NCBI GenBank assembly: GCA_963975425.1
Contig: CAXBGS010000003.1
Coordinates: 372,001 to 436,000, forward strand
Reading direction: 5' to 3'
Length of the DNA stretch: 64,000 nt
DNA from: CAXBGS01 sp963975425
Lineage (GTDB): Bacteria > Planctomycetota > Planctomycetia > Pirellulales > Pirellulaceae
Positions 43,405 through 53,583 of this stretch are shown here, one piece after another (within the stretch, counting starts at the first letter, position 1; every line of letters begins with the position of its first letter). Under the pieces are notes generated by a model that made no database searches, was not told where the DNA came from, and saw nothing but the letters and a program-made list of their open reading frames with translations. Both the position numbers and the translations under genes were made by a program.

Positions 43405-46400
43405 TCTCGAGCCTCCTGAACCGAGCGTTCGGCGATTGCCCGAAAATAGGCGGACACCTCGCGTCGATATTGAGGCGACACGGTCGACCATTCACTCTGC
43501 AGAACATCTTCGGGCGCCTGTCGACGCAGGTCGCCCCAATCGTCCCCGACTCGATCAACCGCGGATGGATCGATGGTGGGATCGTTCATATCGGCAATGG
43601 ACGAAGCTCCCTCGGAAGGATCCTCACCGGGCTGATTCCGCTGTGATTGCCCCGATCGTGCGGTCGGCGGCTTCTGTCCACGTCGTTGCCTAGCCGCATT
43701 TTGTTGTTCGTTTTCTAACATCGACGACAACGTTGGCGACGCTTCTGCGGCCGATTGTGGCGAAGAGCTTGATGACGAAGGATCCGATGGAGGTTTGCCT
43801 TGCGAAGACGACGATGAATCCGATGAGGCAGCATCTTGTTCGCCCTCTTGAGCACTTTGATCCTGTGGAGGCTGCGATTGAGAAGGTGGCTGCGCCGACA
43901 ACATCGCTCGATCAAGCTCATCCAGTGTCTTCGCTAATTGCCTGGATTGTTCTTCACTTAGAGAGGATGGCTCGTCGGAATTCGGTTGCGACTGCCCTGG
44001 CGGTTGATCGGACGCTTGTCCTGGCGGTTGATCGCTGGGTTGCTCGGCTTGCCCGCTGGGTTGCTCGGTTTGCCCGCTGGGTTGCTCGGCTTGCCCGCTG
44101 GGCGATTGCTCAGACCGCCCGCTGGGCGAGGTCCCGGATGATTGCCCCAGTAACGCTTGCAACAAACTCGCGGTGCGGTCGATTTGCTGACCGGCATCCT
44201 CAAGATCCTCCTTAGCCTTGCTTGACCGGCTGGCATCTTCGCTGGCAGCTTGCAACGACTCACGTGCCTGTTGAGTCGCCGGCACGGTTTGCTCAACGAC
44301 AGCATCGGCTATTTGCTGAACGGATTCTGCGACGTCCGTTTTCTCCAGTCTCTCTTCATGACGTCCCGCACGCCGAATATCTTCGCCGGCATCTGTCACG
44401 TCAAATTCCACATCTCTTTGCCGCTGGATCAAACGCGACGACTCATCTTTGGATGCCCGCAGTGCAGAGGCATCTTCGTTTTCGTCTTGCCACCGAAGCA
44501 ATTCATTTGCGACGGAATCGATCTCAGCCCGCGTCGATTCCAACATGTTCTGGACCGCATCATTGACCAAGTTCGCCGGTTCCAACTTCGGTGCTTTTTC
44601 AGTGCGCACTTGGCGGATTCGGCGTGCCGCCTCTGACGCTTTCTCGCTGGCAAATTGATTCGTCTTCTTCGCTTCGTCCACGGCCCGTGTCGCGTCCACA
44701 AGTCGTTGCCTTGCCTCTTGCAGCTTTGCGGCATCCTTATCGCTGAGTTCTTTATTCGATTTCGGATCGTCAAGCCTGCGAATCTCATCTTTGGCGTCAC
44801 GCTGCTTTCGCTGAGCCTGCTGCAGACGCGGGCCCGTCTCGCGAACCGCGTTCGTCCACGCGCGCTGCTCATTCGTGATCGAACGAATCAGCGTGTTTCG
44901 ACGGGCGTTGTCGATTTGCTTGACGCGCTGGGCTGCTTGCAAGGGTGGATCGATCGACTCGTTCTTTCCCGCGATATCGTCGACGTCACGTTGAATGTTC
45001 TGAAGCAAATCTTTTGCTTGTCGCAGAGCGTCGGCGACTTCGGTCGCAGTTGCGGAAAGTTCCGACAACAATGATTGGTCGCCGCCGGTGGACTGTGCTT
45101 TTGCAACGGCTTGCTGCAACTGTTTACGAACGTCCCCTAACTGCTGGCGGATGGTTCCATTTTGCCCCAAGTCGACAGTGCGTTCGGCTGCATTCATATT
45201 TGCATCGTCAATCCCCGCGATTTGCATTGCCGCATTTCGGACCGATGCATTCATCCGTTTCTTTCGTTCGGCGATCGCAGGATCACTGCGTTCAAGCGAT
45301 TGCTGTACGGCTTGTTCCTGCTCGGACGCCTGACGCAATTTGTTTAACGCCGCATCGAGAGCACGCGAGGTGATATCGGAAAGCTCATCTTGCATGACGG
45401 GATCGTCTTTCAACTGAGATTCCAAACGTCGCAACATTTCCTCCGGATCACTCTCGGCCGCTTTTGCGATCGCTTCGGCACGACGCTGCCTCATGTCGGC
45501 TTCGTCGCGCAGGCGTGACTCTTCGATCGCTTGGCGGAGTGCTTCGCGAGATTCAGATGCATCAAGACCTTGATCGGCTTGCTCGAAATGGTTGGCAACT
45601 TGCTGCAGCGTTTCAGAAAGTTCCGCAAGTGATTCCCCGTTTTCCTGCAGGCTGGTCCTTCGCTGGTCGTCGTTTGATTGACTCTTGGCCAGTTGCATCG
45701 ACTCCTTGGCACGGCGGAGTGCTGATTCGACCGCGGCGGCTGACAAATCTGCATCGTGAGCAAGTTCGCGTTGCTTTTCATCCGTTAAATCGACCGTGTT
45801 GGCTCGATCGTGCAACCGATCAATCGTCTCTTTGGCCGCCGACTCGGCATCACGTTGTTGTTCGGCAAGCGATGCGGTTTGCGGCTGCGTTGCGTCTTGA
45901 TTGTCATCGCTGCGTTTTGCCGCCTCGGCAGCCAAACGCGCCGCTTCTCGCGCTTGTTCGGATAGCGTTTTCACGAATTCCAAGATCTCTTCGCGAGCCC
46001 GCTGGACATCTGACTGGACCGCATCGATCGATGTAAGCGATTGATGCACAACGGCGCCGAGCGAAACGAACGCGGAAATCGGCGGGTCCTTGCTCCACCG
46101 TCGACCATCAATGCGATTTTTTGCGTGATTGAAGTCAGGACTCTGACGAACTTGATCAAGCGGTCGCACCAATTCCGCAAGCACTTTGTGTTTGCGCATT
46201 CGTTTCGCCCAAGACTGCAAACCGACGCGATACTGGTCCAACCAAAAGGAATGCGAAATCTTACTGCTAGCGTTATCAACGAAGTCACGTTCGGCGTCTC
46301 GCAACGAAGCAAGTTGACGATGAAGCCGTGATGCGTGATGGACGTTTTCGATCACTTCAATTGCATTGGCCAATCGAGTGTACACCTCGTCCGGCGGGAT

Positions 46401-49106
46401 ATCGTGATACGCCCGATACCCGTCTGAGCTGACCGATTTGATTGCCTGAGACAACAGCCCAAGATCAGCCGCATAACGCAAATCCACGACGGGGCGCTGA
46501 CGATGCAAGTCCGCTTCGTCATCAACCCGGCTTTGCAATTCCGCCATATAGGTAGAGAACATCTCTCGCACATCGGCCAGCTGTTCTTTTCGTTGCTGCA
46601 AGAGGACGGGCGATTTTTCGCGATCAACCTCTTGCTCTGTTTTCCGCAGCAACTTGCCGATATCGTTCGCTTGCCGCAAAGCATCGGACAAATCGCTGAT
46701 TTGCTGTCTCACCTCGGCGATCAATTTCGCATTCGTCGATGCAAGTCGTCCATCGACAAGCGAATGAGCAACGCGCGAACTCAATTCTTCGTGAAAGTCG
46801 TGGACCATGCGCCGCAGGGTTTGTTCTTGTGCATTCTCGTTGACCACGTCGTCAAGTCGCTGTGACCATTGATTTGACCAGGTCGTCCAGCCATCACCTT
46901 GGAAATGCCGCTGCGTCGATTGAGGCAGCAATTCTTCGTTGCTGTCGATCAAGTCACGAATGGCCTTTAGTCGATCGTTTGCAACTTTCAGATACCTGGG
47001 AATGCGTGAAGCGGAAACGGTGTTGGACACATCAACAATCGGTTGCAAACTGTTGCGCAATAAAATCGCATCACCGGCAACGGACAGTGTGAGCGAGTGG
47101 CCGACAAGGCTGTCGAGCATCTGACTGACGCGGTCGGCATCTTTTTGCAGCGACGACGCCAAGGCTTGTTTCTTTCGCTGCTTTCCCGAAGCAACCGTTT
47201 CGACGTCACCGGTCGACACACCGGTCAATGTTCGTGTCAGGTCGGCAACGGCATGCCCGAGCAATTCGACGTTGCTCGCTTCGGTGGATGAACGACTTTG
47301 TTGCAAATGATCGGCGATGCGATCGATCAAACGCTCAGACTCTGCTGACCATGTCGCCAGACTTTCCGATGAATCCGGCTCCGCGCCCCCGCCGGTTTCA
47401 GCTGTCGAAGCCAAGACTTGCCCTTGCTGGATCCACTGCCTCCATTGCCTTGAGATATCCGCCAGTTCCATCAAGCGGTCATGGCGATCGGAATCAAAAC
47501 CTTCGTCGGCAATCAGAATATCCACGATCGAAGAACTGGATGTTTGCCCGCGTCGGTCCGTGGCGATCACTCGCGTGCGAACGATATCACCCGGACTGAG
47601 ATGGATCGGTTCGCCCTGGCCATCGGCCAACATCGTCAAATCCCAATCCCAATCGTGAACGATATCACGGCCAGGTTGGTCGACTTGCAGGTCTTGCTTG
47701 ATCAGCCTTTGCCCGTTGACGGAATACTCTTGCGCCGCTGTCGACAGTGGCATGTCGTCCTGGATCGATACGGCAAGTGGCAAAACATCGATCGGCGAAG
47801 CCAACAACGAACGCAAATCGGATGACTGCCACTGCACCTTGGGCGCGATATCCGGTACGGGAGAAATTGAATACGTTGGGCTGAACGGATTCCCAAGACC
47901 GCTTTCCATGCCGGTCGCATTGACTTGATATTGCCCATTCAGACGAACGGGAATCACAATCTTGTGCCGTGTGCTGCTTCCATCGACCGGTTCCATCGGA
48001 AACGTAACGTCGCGTCCAACAAACCGCACGGAGGCTTCCGAGACCGGCTGGTCGAACGTCACGGTGACTTCGGCCTTGGTCCCGACGAAGGCTTGCAGGT
48101 CGCCATGCGAGTTCACTTCGACGCGATCATGCAGCTGCGTGTACTCGGGAAATTCATAGCGCACGCGGAACTCTTTCGTTCTCGGACGGGGCAGAGGTGT
48201 CAACGAGTGCCAAAGTGTGATCGCATCGCCCGCGACCAATTGATAGTGCAATACTTGATCACTGAAGGACAGGTTCGCAGCGTAACGAACCGCAGCCACG
48301 GCATCGGGTGCATCGGCTGGCAACTCGCTATCGCCGGCAATGTGTCGCGGTGACATAATCGTTTCGCCTTGCTCGCCGCCCGCATCGCGCCAGCGCAACA
48401 CCACCGAATCGGCTGTTTTTCCCGAGATATCGGCAACCACGGCGACCACATCGCCTTCGGCAACAAACCCGGTCGGTGGTTCCGGTTTGACGATCCTGAT
48501 CACCGTCTGTGAAGCCCGCTGAATCGCGAACCCTGGCAACGCTGCACGACCGAGTCGTCTCGCAAATTGAAGCGAGGGAATCAGAGAAACCACTAAACAG
48601 ACCAGCGCAATCACCAATCCAGTCGAAAGCCATTTTCGTACCAGCCCGATCGGAAGCAGTCGCTGCACGTCAATTTTGGCGACCCGCTGAGCGACGTTTC
48701 GCTGCAACGAATCACGAAAGTATTGCGAGCCGTTGGTTTCCGACGGATCAGAAAGTTCCACCGCCGATAGAACGTCATCGCGAACCTGAGGGTCGACCGA
48801 TTCAAGTTGCCTTGCCAGTTGCCGCAGTCCAACGCCGGCGTACCGATTCAATCCCGTGTACCAGACAACCAAAATCGTTGTCGCATAGCCCAGCCCACTA
48901 AGCGTCCATCGCAACACATCGCTTAGAAAAAAGAAATAATCCAACACGATGATCGCGAACATGCACATGACAAACACGATCACGCCGACCATGGCCGCCC
49001 GCAGCAGAATGAGTCGGCGACGTCGACGATCGAATCGCAGCAGCGTGAACCTTGTTTTCGGATCAAGCTGTAACGCATCATCGAAACCGTTGTGATATGA
49101 CGCCAT
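43401..49106 (-). CDS. Giant membrane and coiled-coil protein, DUF4175-like
   Basis: A 1,901-residue protein. Two or three membrane segments lie near the N-terminus (AAMVGVIVFVMCMFAIIVLD, then LGYATTILVVWYTG), with another near 165-185 (WLSTGLVIALVCLVVSLIP). A beta-rich outer part follows (EPPTGFVAEGDVVAVVADIS). From about 560 on, long helical and coiled-coil stretches rich in Gln, Glu, Arg and Ala dominate. The tail (about 1650-1830) is Ser/Gln/Pro low complexity with PSGQAEQ repeats. The layout resembles DUF4175 proteins. It lies between a VWA membrane protein and a terpene-cyclase-like protein in a tight operon. ATG 49106 begins 2 bp after the upstream stop. It is probably an envelope scaffold. 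Confidence 0.75.
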   Translation of the reverse strand: MASYHNGFDDALQLDPKTRFTLLRFDRRRRRLILLRAAMVGVIVFVMCMFAIIVLDYFFFLSDVLRWTLSGLGYATTILVVWYTGLNRYAGVGLRQLARQLESVDPQVRDDVLSAVELSDPSETNGSQYFRDSLQRNVAQRVAKIDVQRLLPIGLVRKWLSTGLVIALVCLVVSLIPSLQFARRLGRAALPGFAIQRASQTVIRIVKPEPPTGFVAEGDVVAVVADISGKTADSVVLRWRDAGGEQGETIMSPRHIAGDSELPADAPDAVAAVRYAANLSFSDQVLHYQLVAGDAITLWHSLTPLPRPRTKEFRVRYEFPEYTQLHDRVEVNSHGDLQAFVGTKAEVTVTFDQPVSEASVRFVGRDVTFPMEPVDGSSTRHKIVIPVRLNGQYQVNATGMESGLGNPFSPTYSISPVPDIAPKVQWQSSDLRSLLASPIDVLPLAVSIQDDMPLSTAAQEYSVNGQRLIKQDLQVDQPGRDIVHDWDWDLTMLADGQGEPIHLSPGDIVRTRVIATDRRGQTSSSSIVDILIADEGFDSDRHDRLMELADISRQWRQWIQQGQVLASTAETGGGAEPDSSESLATWSAESERLIDRIADHLQQSRSSTEASNVELLGHAVADLTRTLTGVSTGDVETVASGKQRKKQALASSLQKDADRVSQMLDSLVGHSLTLSVAGDAILLRNSLQPIVDVSNTVSASRIPRYLKVANDRLKAIRDLIDSNEELLPQSTQRHFQGDGWTTWSNQWSQRLDDVVNENAQEQTLRRMVHDFHEELSSRVAHSLVDGRLASTNAKLIAEVRQQISDLSDALRQANDIGKLLRKTEQEVDREKSPVLLQQRKEQLADVREMFSTYMAELQSRVDDEADLHRQRPVVDLRYAADLGLLSQAIKSVSSDGYRAYHDIPPDEVYTRLANAIEVIENVHHASRLHRQLASLRDAERDFVDNASSKISHSFWLDQYRVGLQSWAKRMRKHKVLAELVRPLDQVRQSPDFNHAKNRIDGRRWSKDPPISAFVSLGAVVHQSLTSIDAVQSDVQRAREEILEFVKTLSEQAREAARLAAEAAKRSDDNQDATQPQTASLAEQQRDAESAAKETIDRLHDRANTVDLTDEKQRELAHDADLSAAAVESALRRAKESMQLAKSQSNDDQRRTSLQENGESLAELSETLQQVANHFEQADQGLDASESREALRQAIEESRLRDEADMRQRRAEAIAKAAESDPEEMLRRLESQLKDDPVMQDELSDITSRALDAALNKLRQASEQEQAVQQSLERSDPAIAERKKRMNASVRNAAMQIAGIDDANMNAAERTVDLGQNGTIRQQLGDVRKQLQQAVAKAQSTGGDQSLLSELSATATEVADALRQAKDLLQNIQRDVDDIAGKNESIDPPLQAAQRVKQIDNARRNTLIRSITNEQRAWTNAVRETGPRLQQAQRKQRDAKDEIRRLDDPKSNKELSDKDAAKLQEARQRLVDATRAVDEAKKTNQFASEKASEAARRIRQVRTEKAPKLEPANLVNDAVQNMLESTRAEIDSVANELLRWQDENEDASALRASKDESSRLIQRQRDVEFDVTDAGEDIRRAGRHEERLEKTDVAESVQQIADAVVEQTVPATQQARESLQAASEDASRSSKAKEDLEDAGQQIDRTASLLQALLGQSSGTSPSGRSEQSPSGQAEQPSGQTEQPSGQAEQPSDQPPGQASDQPPGQSQPNSDEPSSLSEEQSRQLAKTLDELDRAMLSAQPPSQSQPPQDQSAQEGEQDAASSDSSSSSQGKPPSDPSSSSSSPQSAAEASPTLSSMLENEQQNAARQRRGQKPPTARSGQSQRNQPGEDPSEGASSIADMNDPTIDPSAVDRVGDDWGDLRRQAPEDVLQSEWSTVSPQYRREVSAYFRAIAERSVQEARE
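43412..43417 (-). promoter_or_regulatory. Shine-Dalgarno fixing the terpene-cyclase-like gene start
   Basis: On the minus strand AGGAGG sits 7 nt before ATG 43404, inside the last codons of the upstream gene. It decides between 43404 and the inner ATG at 43281, which has no such site. Confidence 0.8.
43996..44097. repeat. In-frame tandem repeats in the giant gene
   Basis: Three 21-bp units beginning CTGGGTTGCTCGG start at 44035, 44056 and 44077 and encode PSGQ(A/T)EQ on the minus strand. Just beside them CCTGGCGGTTGATCG occurs at 43996 and 44020 (24-bp period), encoding DQPPGQ. All keep the reading frame, typical of a variable low-complexity linker. Confidence 0.85.
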
Positions 49107-49108
49107 CG

Positions 49109-51514
49109 TTAAACCAGTCCTACTTTTTTGCGTAGCCACCATTCGGCCGCGAGTACAACGATCACCATCGCGAACCAATAGCACGATTGCCACAGCAGGG
49201 TGTCTGATTCGACAATGCTGCCGCTCGACAGCGGCTTCAGACTGTTCAACAACTCGTCCGCATGTGACTCGTGAAAGTATTCGCCGCCCGAACTTTTTGC
49301 GATGTTCGACATGGATTCGATGTCCAACGACAATCGATCCAGTTCACGTCGATCGTTCTGGCCAATCCAAATCGGTGTGCTGGCAAGAAACGACGATTCG
49401 TCAAAGCCACTCGCCCGCACGCGAATGGTGTAGGCGCCCGCCGGCAATGCAGCCGAACGGCCCTCATAGGTTCCTCTCAGCGGATCCTCCACATCCAGCG
49501 GTACCGTGGCAACGACTCGACTGTTGTGAACGCCAGGGTCGTTGCTGATGAACAGGGCATCCACCGTTGCATCGCCAACCGGTTCCCCACTGGGGTCTTG
49601 CAAACGCACACGGACGCGTGGCGATGCGCCGGTGTTGTATTCGATCCTGTCGGTGGCGATTGAGACAAAATCATCTTGGGATGAATAGGGTGGCTGAACG
49701 GCCGCAGCGAGTAACTGGTTCCAGAACCTGGCGTGAAAACGATCGGCCACCTTGTATCGCCAACGCCACGTTTCGTCCGACGAGACAAAGAACACGCGCC
49801 CGGCGCCAAAGAGACGTGTCACCAGCCAAGGCGCTTCGCGACCGTCGACGCCAACCGCATCGGCCCACACTTCGGCCCCCTCAGAGGCACGCACCCGTCC
49901 GGCCGTCTTTGGTGACGGCAAGATCTCCCACAACTCGCTCAGCGAAGTCGATTCGCCGGTCAAATTCATCGCGTCTTGATCCAGCCCAAGTGCAGTCGGC
50001 CGGATCGATCGCACCTCGATACGCGGTTGCCCATCGATGTATTGCACCGGAATGAGGTCGGCGATGATCCCCTCGGAAAGCCGGTTCATTCGATCATAGC
50101 GACCGTCAATCAAGATAAGCCCACCGCCTCGTGTGACAAATTCTTTCAATTGGTACGCATCGTTGGGCGTTAACTGTTCGGGCGGCACCTCACCCAAAAT
50201 CAAGGCATCGTACTTCGCCCATGCTTGATCAGTCGACGGAAACTGCCCGGGTTGTTCACCACGAACAAGCCGAAGCTGGTCGGTGCCGGGGCCAAATAGA
50301 ATCGTCGTGACATCCCACGCAGGATCTCGTCCGAACAGGTTTCTCAGATAACGGATTTCCCAGCGGCTGGAACCATCCAAGATTAGCAATTGACGATTTC
50401 GAACCGAGGCGCCCACACGAAATGGGAACTGATTGTTCTGCGGCAGTCGATCACTGATCGATTCGACAGACTTCTCTGGTGTCAAAACTTCGACGGTTGC
50501 GATGAGGTCCAAAATGATGGTCGACCGCTGCACTCCGCGAATTCGGCTGGCGGCCCTGTCTTGTAACAACGATTCCATCTCGATCTGAAACGGGACACTG
50601 GTGCCAGCTTCGATCGCTTCGTCGAATTGCTTTTCCCAGACACTCTCGCCGTTCGAACGAACCGTCAAACGGATGGGCTTTTGATCGAATCCGGTTTGCT
50701 TCAGCACGATTCGCCCGGCAAGCACTCCGTCGGCCGCGACGTTTTCGGGGTGATCGACATCGACGATTCCAAAATCGGGCGGTTCATCGGTCGCCCCCAC
50801 TCCGAACGTGTGAACAATGACCCCCGAATCACCGAGTTGACGCGCGACTTGGACCGCCGAGCTGCCGACCGTATCGCGGCCATCGCTGAGCAACACAACC
50901 GCGTGGCGAGCTTGCGTCACGTCATCACTGGCAGCATCTTGCGGGTCACGCTCGTTTGATGCATCGACTTGCCGCATCAACCGCGACAACGGGGACGACA
51001 GATCCGTTTGCCCGGCATCATCGGGCAGCGAAAGCGTGGTCGGCGACGACGGATCGGTTGTCGACGACCACAGACTCGTTACGTCACCATCGGCAAAGCT
51101 GACCACATCGATCTCATGCGTCCGACCTAACGAATGCAGCCAACCGGGTTGAAAAGCGTCGCCAATCAACAATCGCGCCGCGCGATCCTTGCGATTGGGA
51201 CTGGCGTCCGCAGCCGCGCTATCGCTAATTGACATGCTTTGCGATATGTCTAGCGCGAAAGTGACCCGCCCCAGCGTACCGACCCGTTGGCGACGGTGCC
51301 AAATCGGCCCCGTCAATATCATGATGACCAGGGCAACAGCAACCGATCGCAACAGTGGCAGGACAAACGAGTACGGCGCATCAAGTTGCTTGGTTTCACG
51401 GTGATACAAATAGCCGACCGCTGCGGCGCCACCGAGTGCCAACAAGGTGCCGACGATTGGCGACAGCTGACCGGCGAAACGAAGGCTTCCGAATAGATTT
51501 GCGGTTGCGATCAT
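49109..51514 (-). CDS. VWA-domain membrane protein
   Basis: About 801 residues. Two N-terminal membrane segments (LSPIVGTLLALGGAAAVGYL and LLRSVAVALVIMILTGPIW) precede a von Willebrand A domain with a MIDAS motif (ALDISQSMSIS). A middle beta-rich domain follows, then a segment like a glutamine-amidotransferase fold (LEFVTRGGGLILIDGRYD-like, residues about 480-500), and a C-terminal membrane segment (WFAMVIVVLAAEWWLRKK). Similar proteins accompany BatA, DUF58 and MoxR in Planctomycetes. It overlaps the BatA-like gene by four bases (ATGA), which selects ATG 51514 over the longer frame. Role: probably an envelope stress or assembly complex; inferred. Confidence 0.8.
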   Translation of the reverse strand: MIATANLFGSLRFAGQLSPIVGTLLALGGAAAVGYLYHRETKQLDAPYSFVLPLLRSVAVALVIMILTGPIWHRRQRVGTLGRVTFALDISQSMSISDSAAADASPNRKDRAARLLIGDAFQPGWLHSLGRTHEIDVVSFADGDVTSLWSSTTDPSSPTTLSLPDDAGQTDLSSPLSRLMRQVDASNERDPQDAASDDVTQARHAVVLLSDGRDTVGSSAVQVARQLGDSGVIVHTFGVGATDEPPDFGIVDVDHPENVAADGVLAGRIVLKQTGFDQKPIRLTVRSNGESVWEKQFDEAIEAGTSVPFQIEMESLLQDRAASRIRGVQRSTIILDLIATVEVLTPEKSVESISDRLPQNNQFPFRVGASVRNRQLLILDGSSRWEIRYLRNLFGRDPAWDVTTILFGPGTDQLRLVRGEQPGQFPSTDQAWAKYDALILGEVPPEQLTPNDAYQLKEFVTRGGGLILIDGRYDRMNRLSEGIIADLIPVQYIDGQPRIEVRSIRPTALGLDQDAMNLTGESTSLSELWEILPSPKTAGRVRASEGAEVWADAVGVDGREAPWLVTRLFGAGRVFFVSSDETWRWRYKVADRFHARFWNQLLAAAVQPPYSSQDDFVSIATDRIEYNTGASPRVRVRLQDPSGEPVGDATVDALFISNDPGVHNSRVVATVPLDVEDPLRGTYEGRSAALPAGAYTIRVRASGFDESSFLASTPIWIGQNDRRELDRLSLDIESMSNIAKSSGGEYFHESHADELLNSLKPLSSGSIVESDTLLWQSCYWFAMVIVVLAAEWWLRKKVGLV

Positions 51515-53583
51515 GTCGTCACCGCCGATCGTTGGGGCGACGTGGATTTTGGCACGCGCCAGCGACGTTGTTGCAACAAGACCTCCATGACCAAAGCCGC
51601 CAATAGCGCTAACAGCAACCAGCGCCACACTTCACGACCAAAGCGACGCGTTTGATCCGCCGCTTGAAACGAGACGGCGTCTTGAAAAACACCGCCACCC
51701 AGAGCGTCAGCCAGCGCACGTAAACGTTGCGGATTCACATCCCGCAGCTCGGATTCCGAGGCGGGAATCCCATCGATATCATCAGGCTGATCTTGCGAAT
51801 GGCCCGCCAAGTCCATCATCAACTGATGCATCATCGGGACAAAAACGGGACGCAGTGGCAGGGTCGACCAATCGGCATCGCAAGGAATGGCGAACTGGGC
51901 AATTTTACCGCGGCCAAATGGGGCCAGCACCACCAGGGGATCGCCGTTGTTCAGTTCCAGGATGGTCGTTGAATTGGATGCATCGCGACCATCGGCCGTT
52001 TCCGGATCCCGATGGGTCAGCTTTCGATACGATTGCACGTCGATACGTCGGATCGCCGATTGCTGATCGTCCGCGACCAGCGCCCATGGCAAGTACTGTG
52101 GATTGATTTGTCCGATTCGGAAAGGTGATGAGTTGCCACGATCATCACCACGCCTCGTCGATCGGCCATGCACCTCGCCCATGACGACTGGCAATCGCAT
52201 TGGGCCCGACTGCAAATTATCATCGGCCACGCCCCAATCCTGGTTGAATGTCGATGGGTTCAACCGGTCACCATCGAAGATCGCCAATGCCCCGCCATCA
52301 GCAACGAACGACGCCAGATGCGATCGCACATCCGGATCGACTTCGTTCACGTTTGCCAAAACAACGACATGGGTATTGGACAGATCACTTTTACGGTCAC
52401 GGACGAGGCGTTTAAAGATCGCGGCTGAAACCACGTCGGTGCGAATCGGATCAGGACGATCGGCTGTATTGAACGAGAACGGACTGAGCGCAATTGCCAA
52501 GAAATCCGTTTCGCCTTGAAGCGGTTTTGAACTCGGATCGCCACTGACCAAAAGCACATTGACCTGGTTCAAAACTTCCACGGACAATTCGCGGCGATTG
52601 TCGGCAAGCAAAGCATCATCATGCTCGATCACCACAGATACTTGATGAGGCCCTTCGTCTGCAAATCTAAGCATCGCTCGTGCGATTGATGTCGACCTTG
52701 GTTCCGCCTCAATCGAAACGGTTCGGACCACTTCATCGTCGATCGACCAAATCACACGCAGGTTTCTTACAGCAAAATCACTCGAGTTGCGAATCTTTGC
52801 ATCGAAGGGCGTTTTCCGTTCCGTCACGATCGCTGGCGCGTCCACTCCAACAGAATCAACCGACAAATTCTTTAGTTTCTCGGTCTGTTGGGCGATATTC
52901 AAGAAACTGAACGCAGGCGGCAACGGATGCGACCGGACCGCCGCTTTGGTGACATCGACCGACTCGATCGCGGCATCATCAACAATATTGCTTTGAAAGT
53001 CTGAAACGATCACAACATGACGATGCGGATTGGACGCACTTTCAGCCGCCTCGGCACCGGCTTGAACAAGACGTCCGACGTCGACGGGACCCGAATCGGC
53101 GACAAGAGTATTGATCTTTGCGACCGCCTGATGCACACCCATTTTCGATGCAGGCTCATCGGCGCGACTGGACGTCAGCAAGATCACTTCGTCGCGGCGC
53201 GATTGCTGCGACAAAAACTGATTCAGTTCCTGTTTTGCTTTTTCGAATCGCACGACCTCATTGGGTTCGCTGGCGGTCATACTGCGACTGTCGTCAATGA
53301 CGATCACGAATGACTGCGGTTCGTCACCCGGCAGCGCGTTCCAGTGCGTAATGACCGGCCGGGCCAAACAGAACGCCAATAAGATGGGAATGGCGCAGCG
53401 AACCAGCAGCAACAATAGATCGTTCCACTGGAACCGACGCCGCTTCGCCACGACCGCCTCGGTCAACAGATACATCGCTCCCCAATCGACGATCTTGAAT
53501 TGACTTCGAAAAATCAAATGGATGATCAGCGGGATGGCGAACGCGAGGGCGCCAAGAGCAAGCGAGGCATTCAGCAGGCTCAT
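51511..53583 (-). CDS. BatA-like aerotolerance/VWA membrane protein
   Basis: About 690 residues. The N-terminal two membrane segments and the linker between them (ALGALAFAIPLIIHLIFRSQ, then KRRRFQWNDLLLLLVRCAI) match the BatA N-terminal domain. A VWA domain follows with MIDAS VIDDSRSMTASEPN, then Ig-like and amidotransferase-like parts (VADGGALAIFDGDRLNPS) and a C-terminal membrane segment (WRWLLLALLAALVMEVLL). A GGAGG site upstream supports ATG 53583, which also overlaps the DUF58 stop. In other bacteria Bat proteins support stress tolerance or envelope assembly; this copy's job is not known. Confidence 0.85.
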   Translation of the reverse strand: MSLLNASLALGALAFAIPLIIHLIFRSQFKIVDWGAMYLLTEAVVAKRRRFQWNDLLLLLVRCAIPILLAFCLARPVITHWNALPGDEPQSFVIVIDDSRSMTASEPNEVVRFEKAKQELNQFLSQQSRRDEVILLTSSRADEPASKMGVHQAVAKINTLVADSGPVDVGRLVQAGAEAAESASNPHRHVVIVSDFQSNIVDDAAIESVDVTKAAVRSHPLPPAFSFLNIAQQTEKLKNLSVDSVGVDAPAIVTERKTPFDAKIRNSSDFAVRNLRVIWSIDDEVVRTVSIEAEPRSTSIARAMLRFADEGPHQVSVVIEHDDALLADNRRELSVEVLNQVNVLLVSGDPSSKPLQGETDFLAIALSPFSFNTADRPDPIRTDVVSAAIFKRLVRDRKSDLSNTHVVVLANVNEVDPDVRSHLASFVADGGALAIFDGDRLNPSTFNQDWGVADDNLQSGPMRLPVVMGEVHGRSTRRGDDRGNSSPFRIGQINPQYLPWALVADDQQSAIRRIDVQSYRKLTHRDPETADGRDASNSTTILELNNGDPLVVLAPFGRGKIAQFAIPCDADWSTLPLRPVFVPMMHQLMMDLAGHSQDQPDDIDGIPASESELRDVNPQRLRALADALGGGVFQDAVSFQAADQTRRFGREVWRWLLLALLAALVMEVLLQQRRWRVPKSTSPQRSAVTT

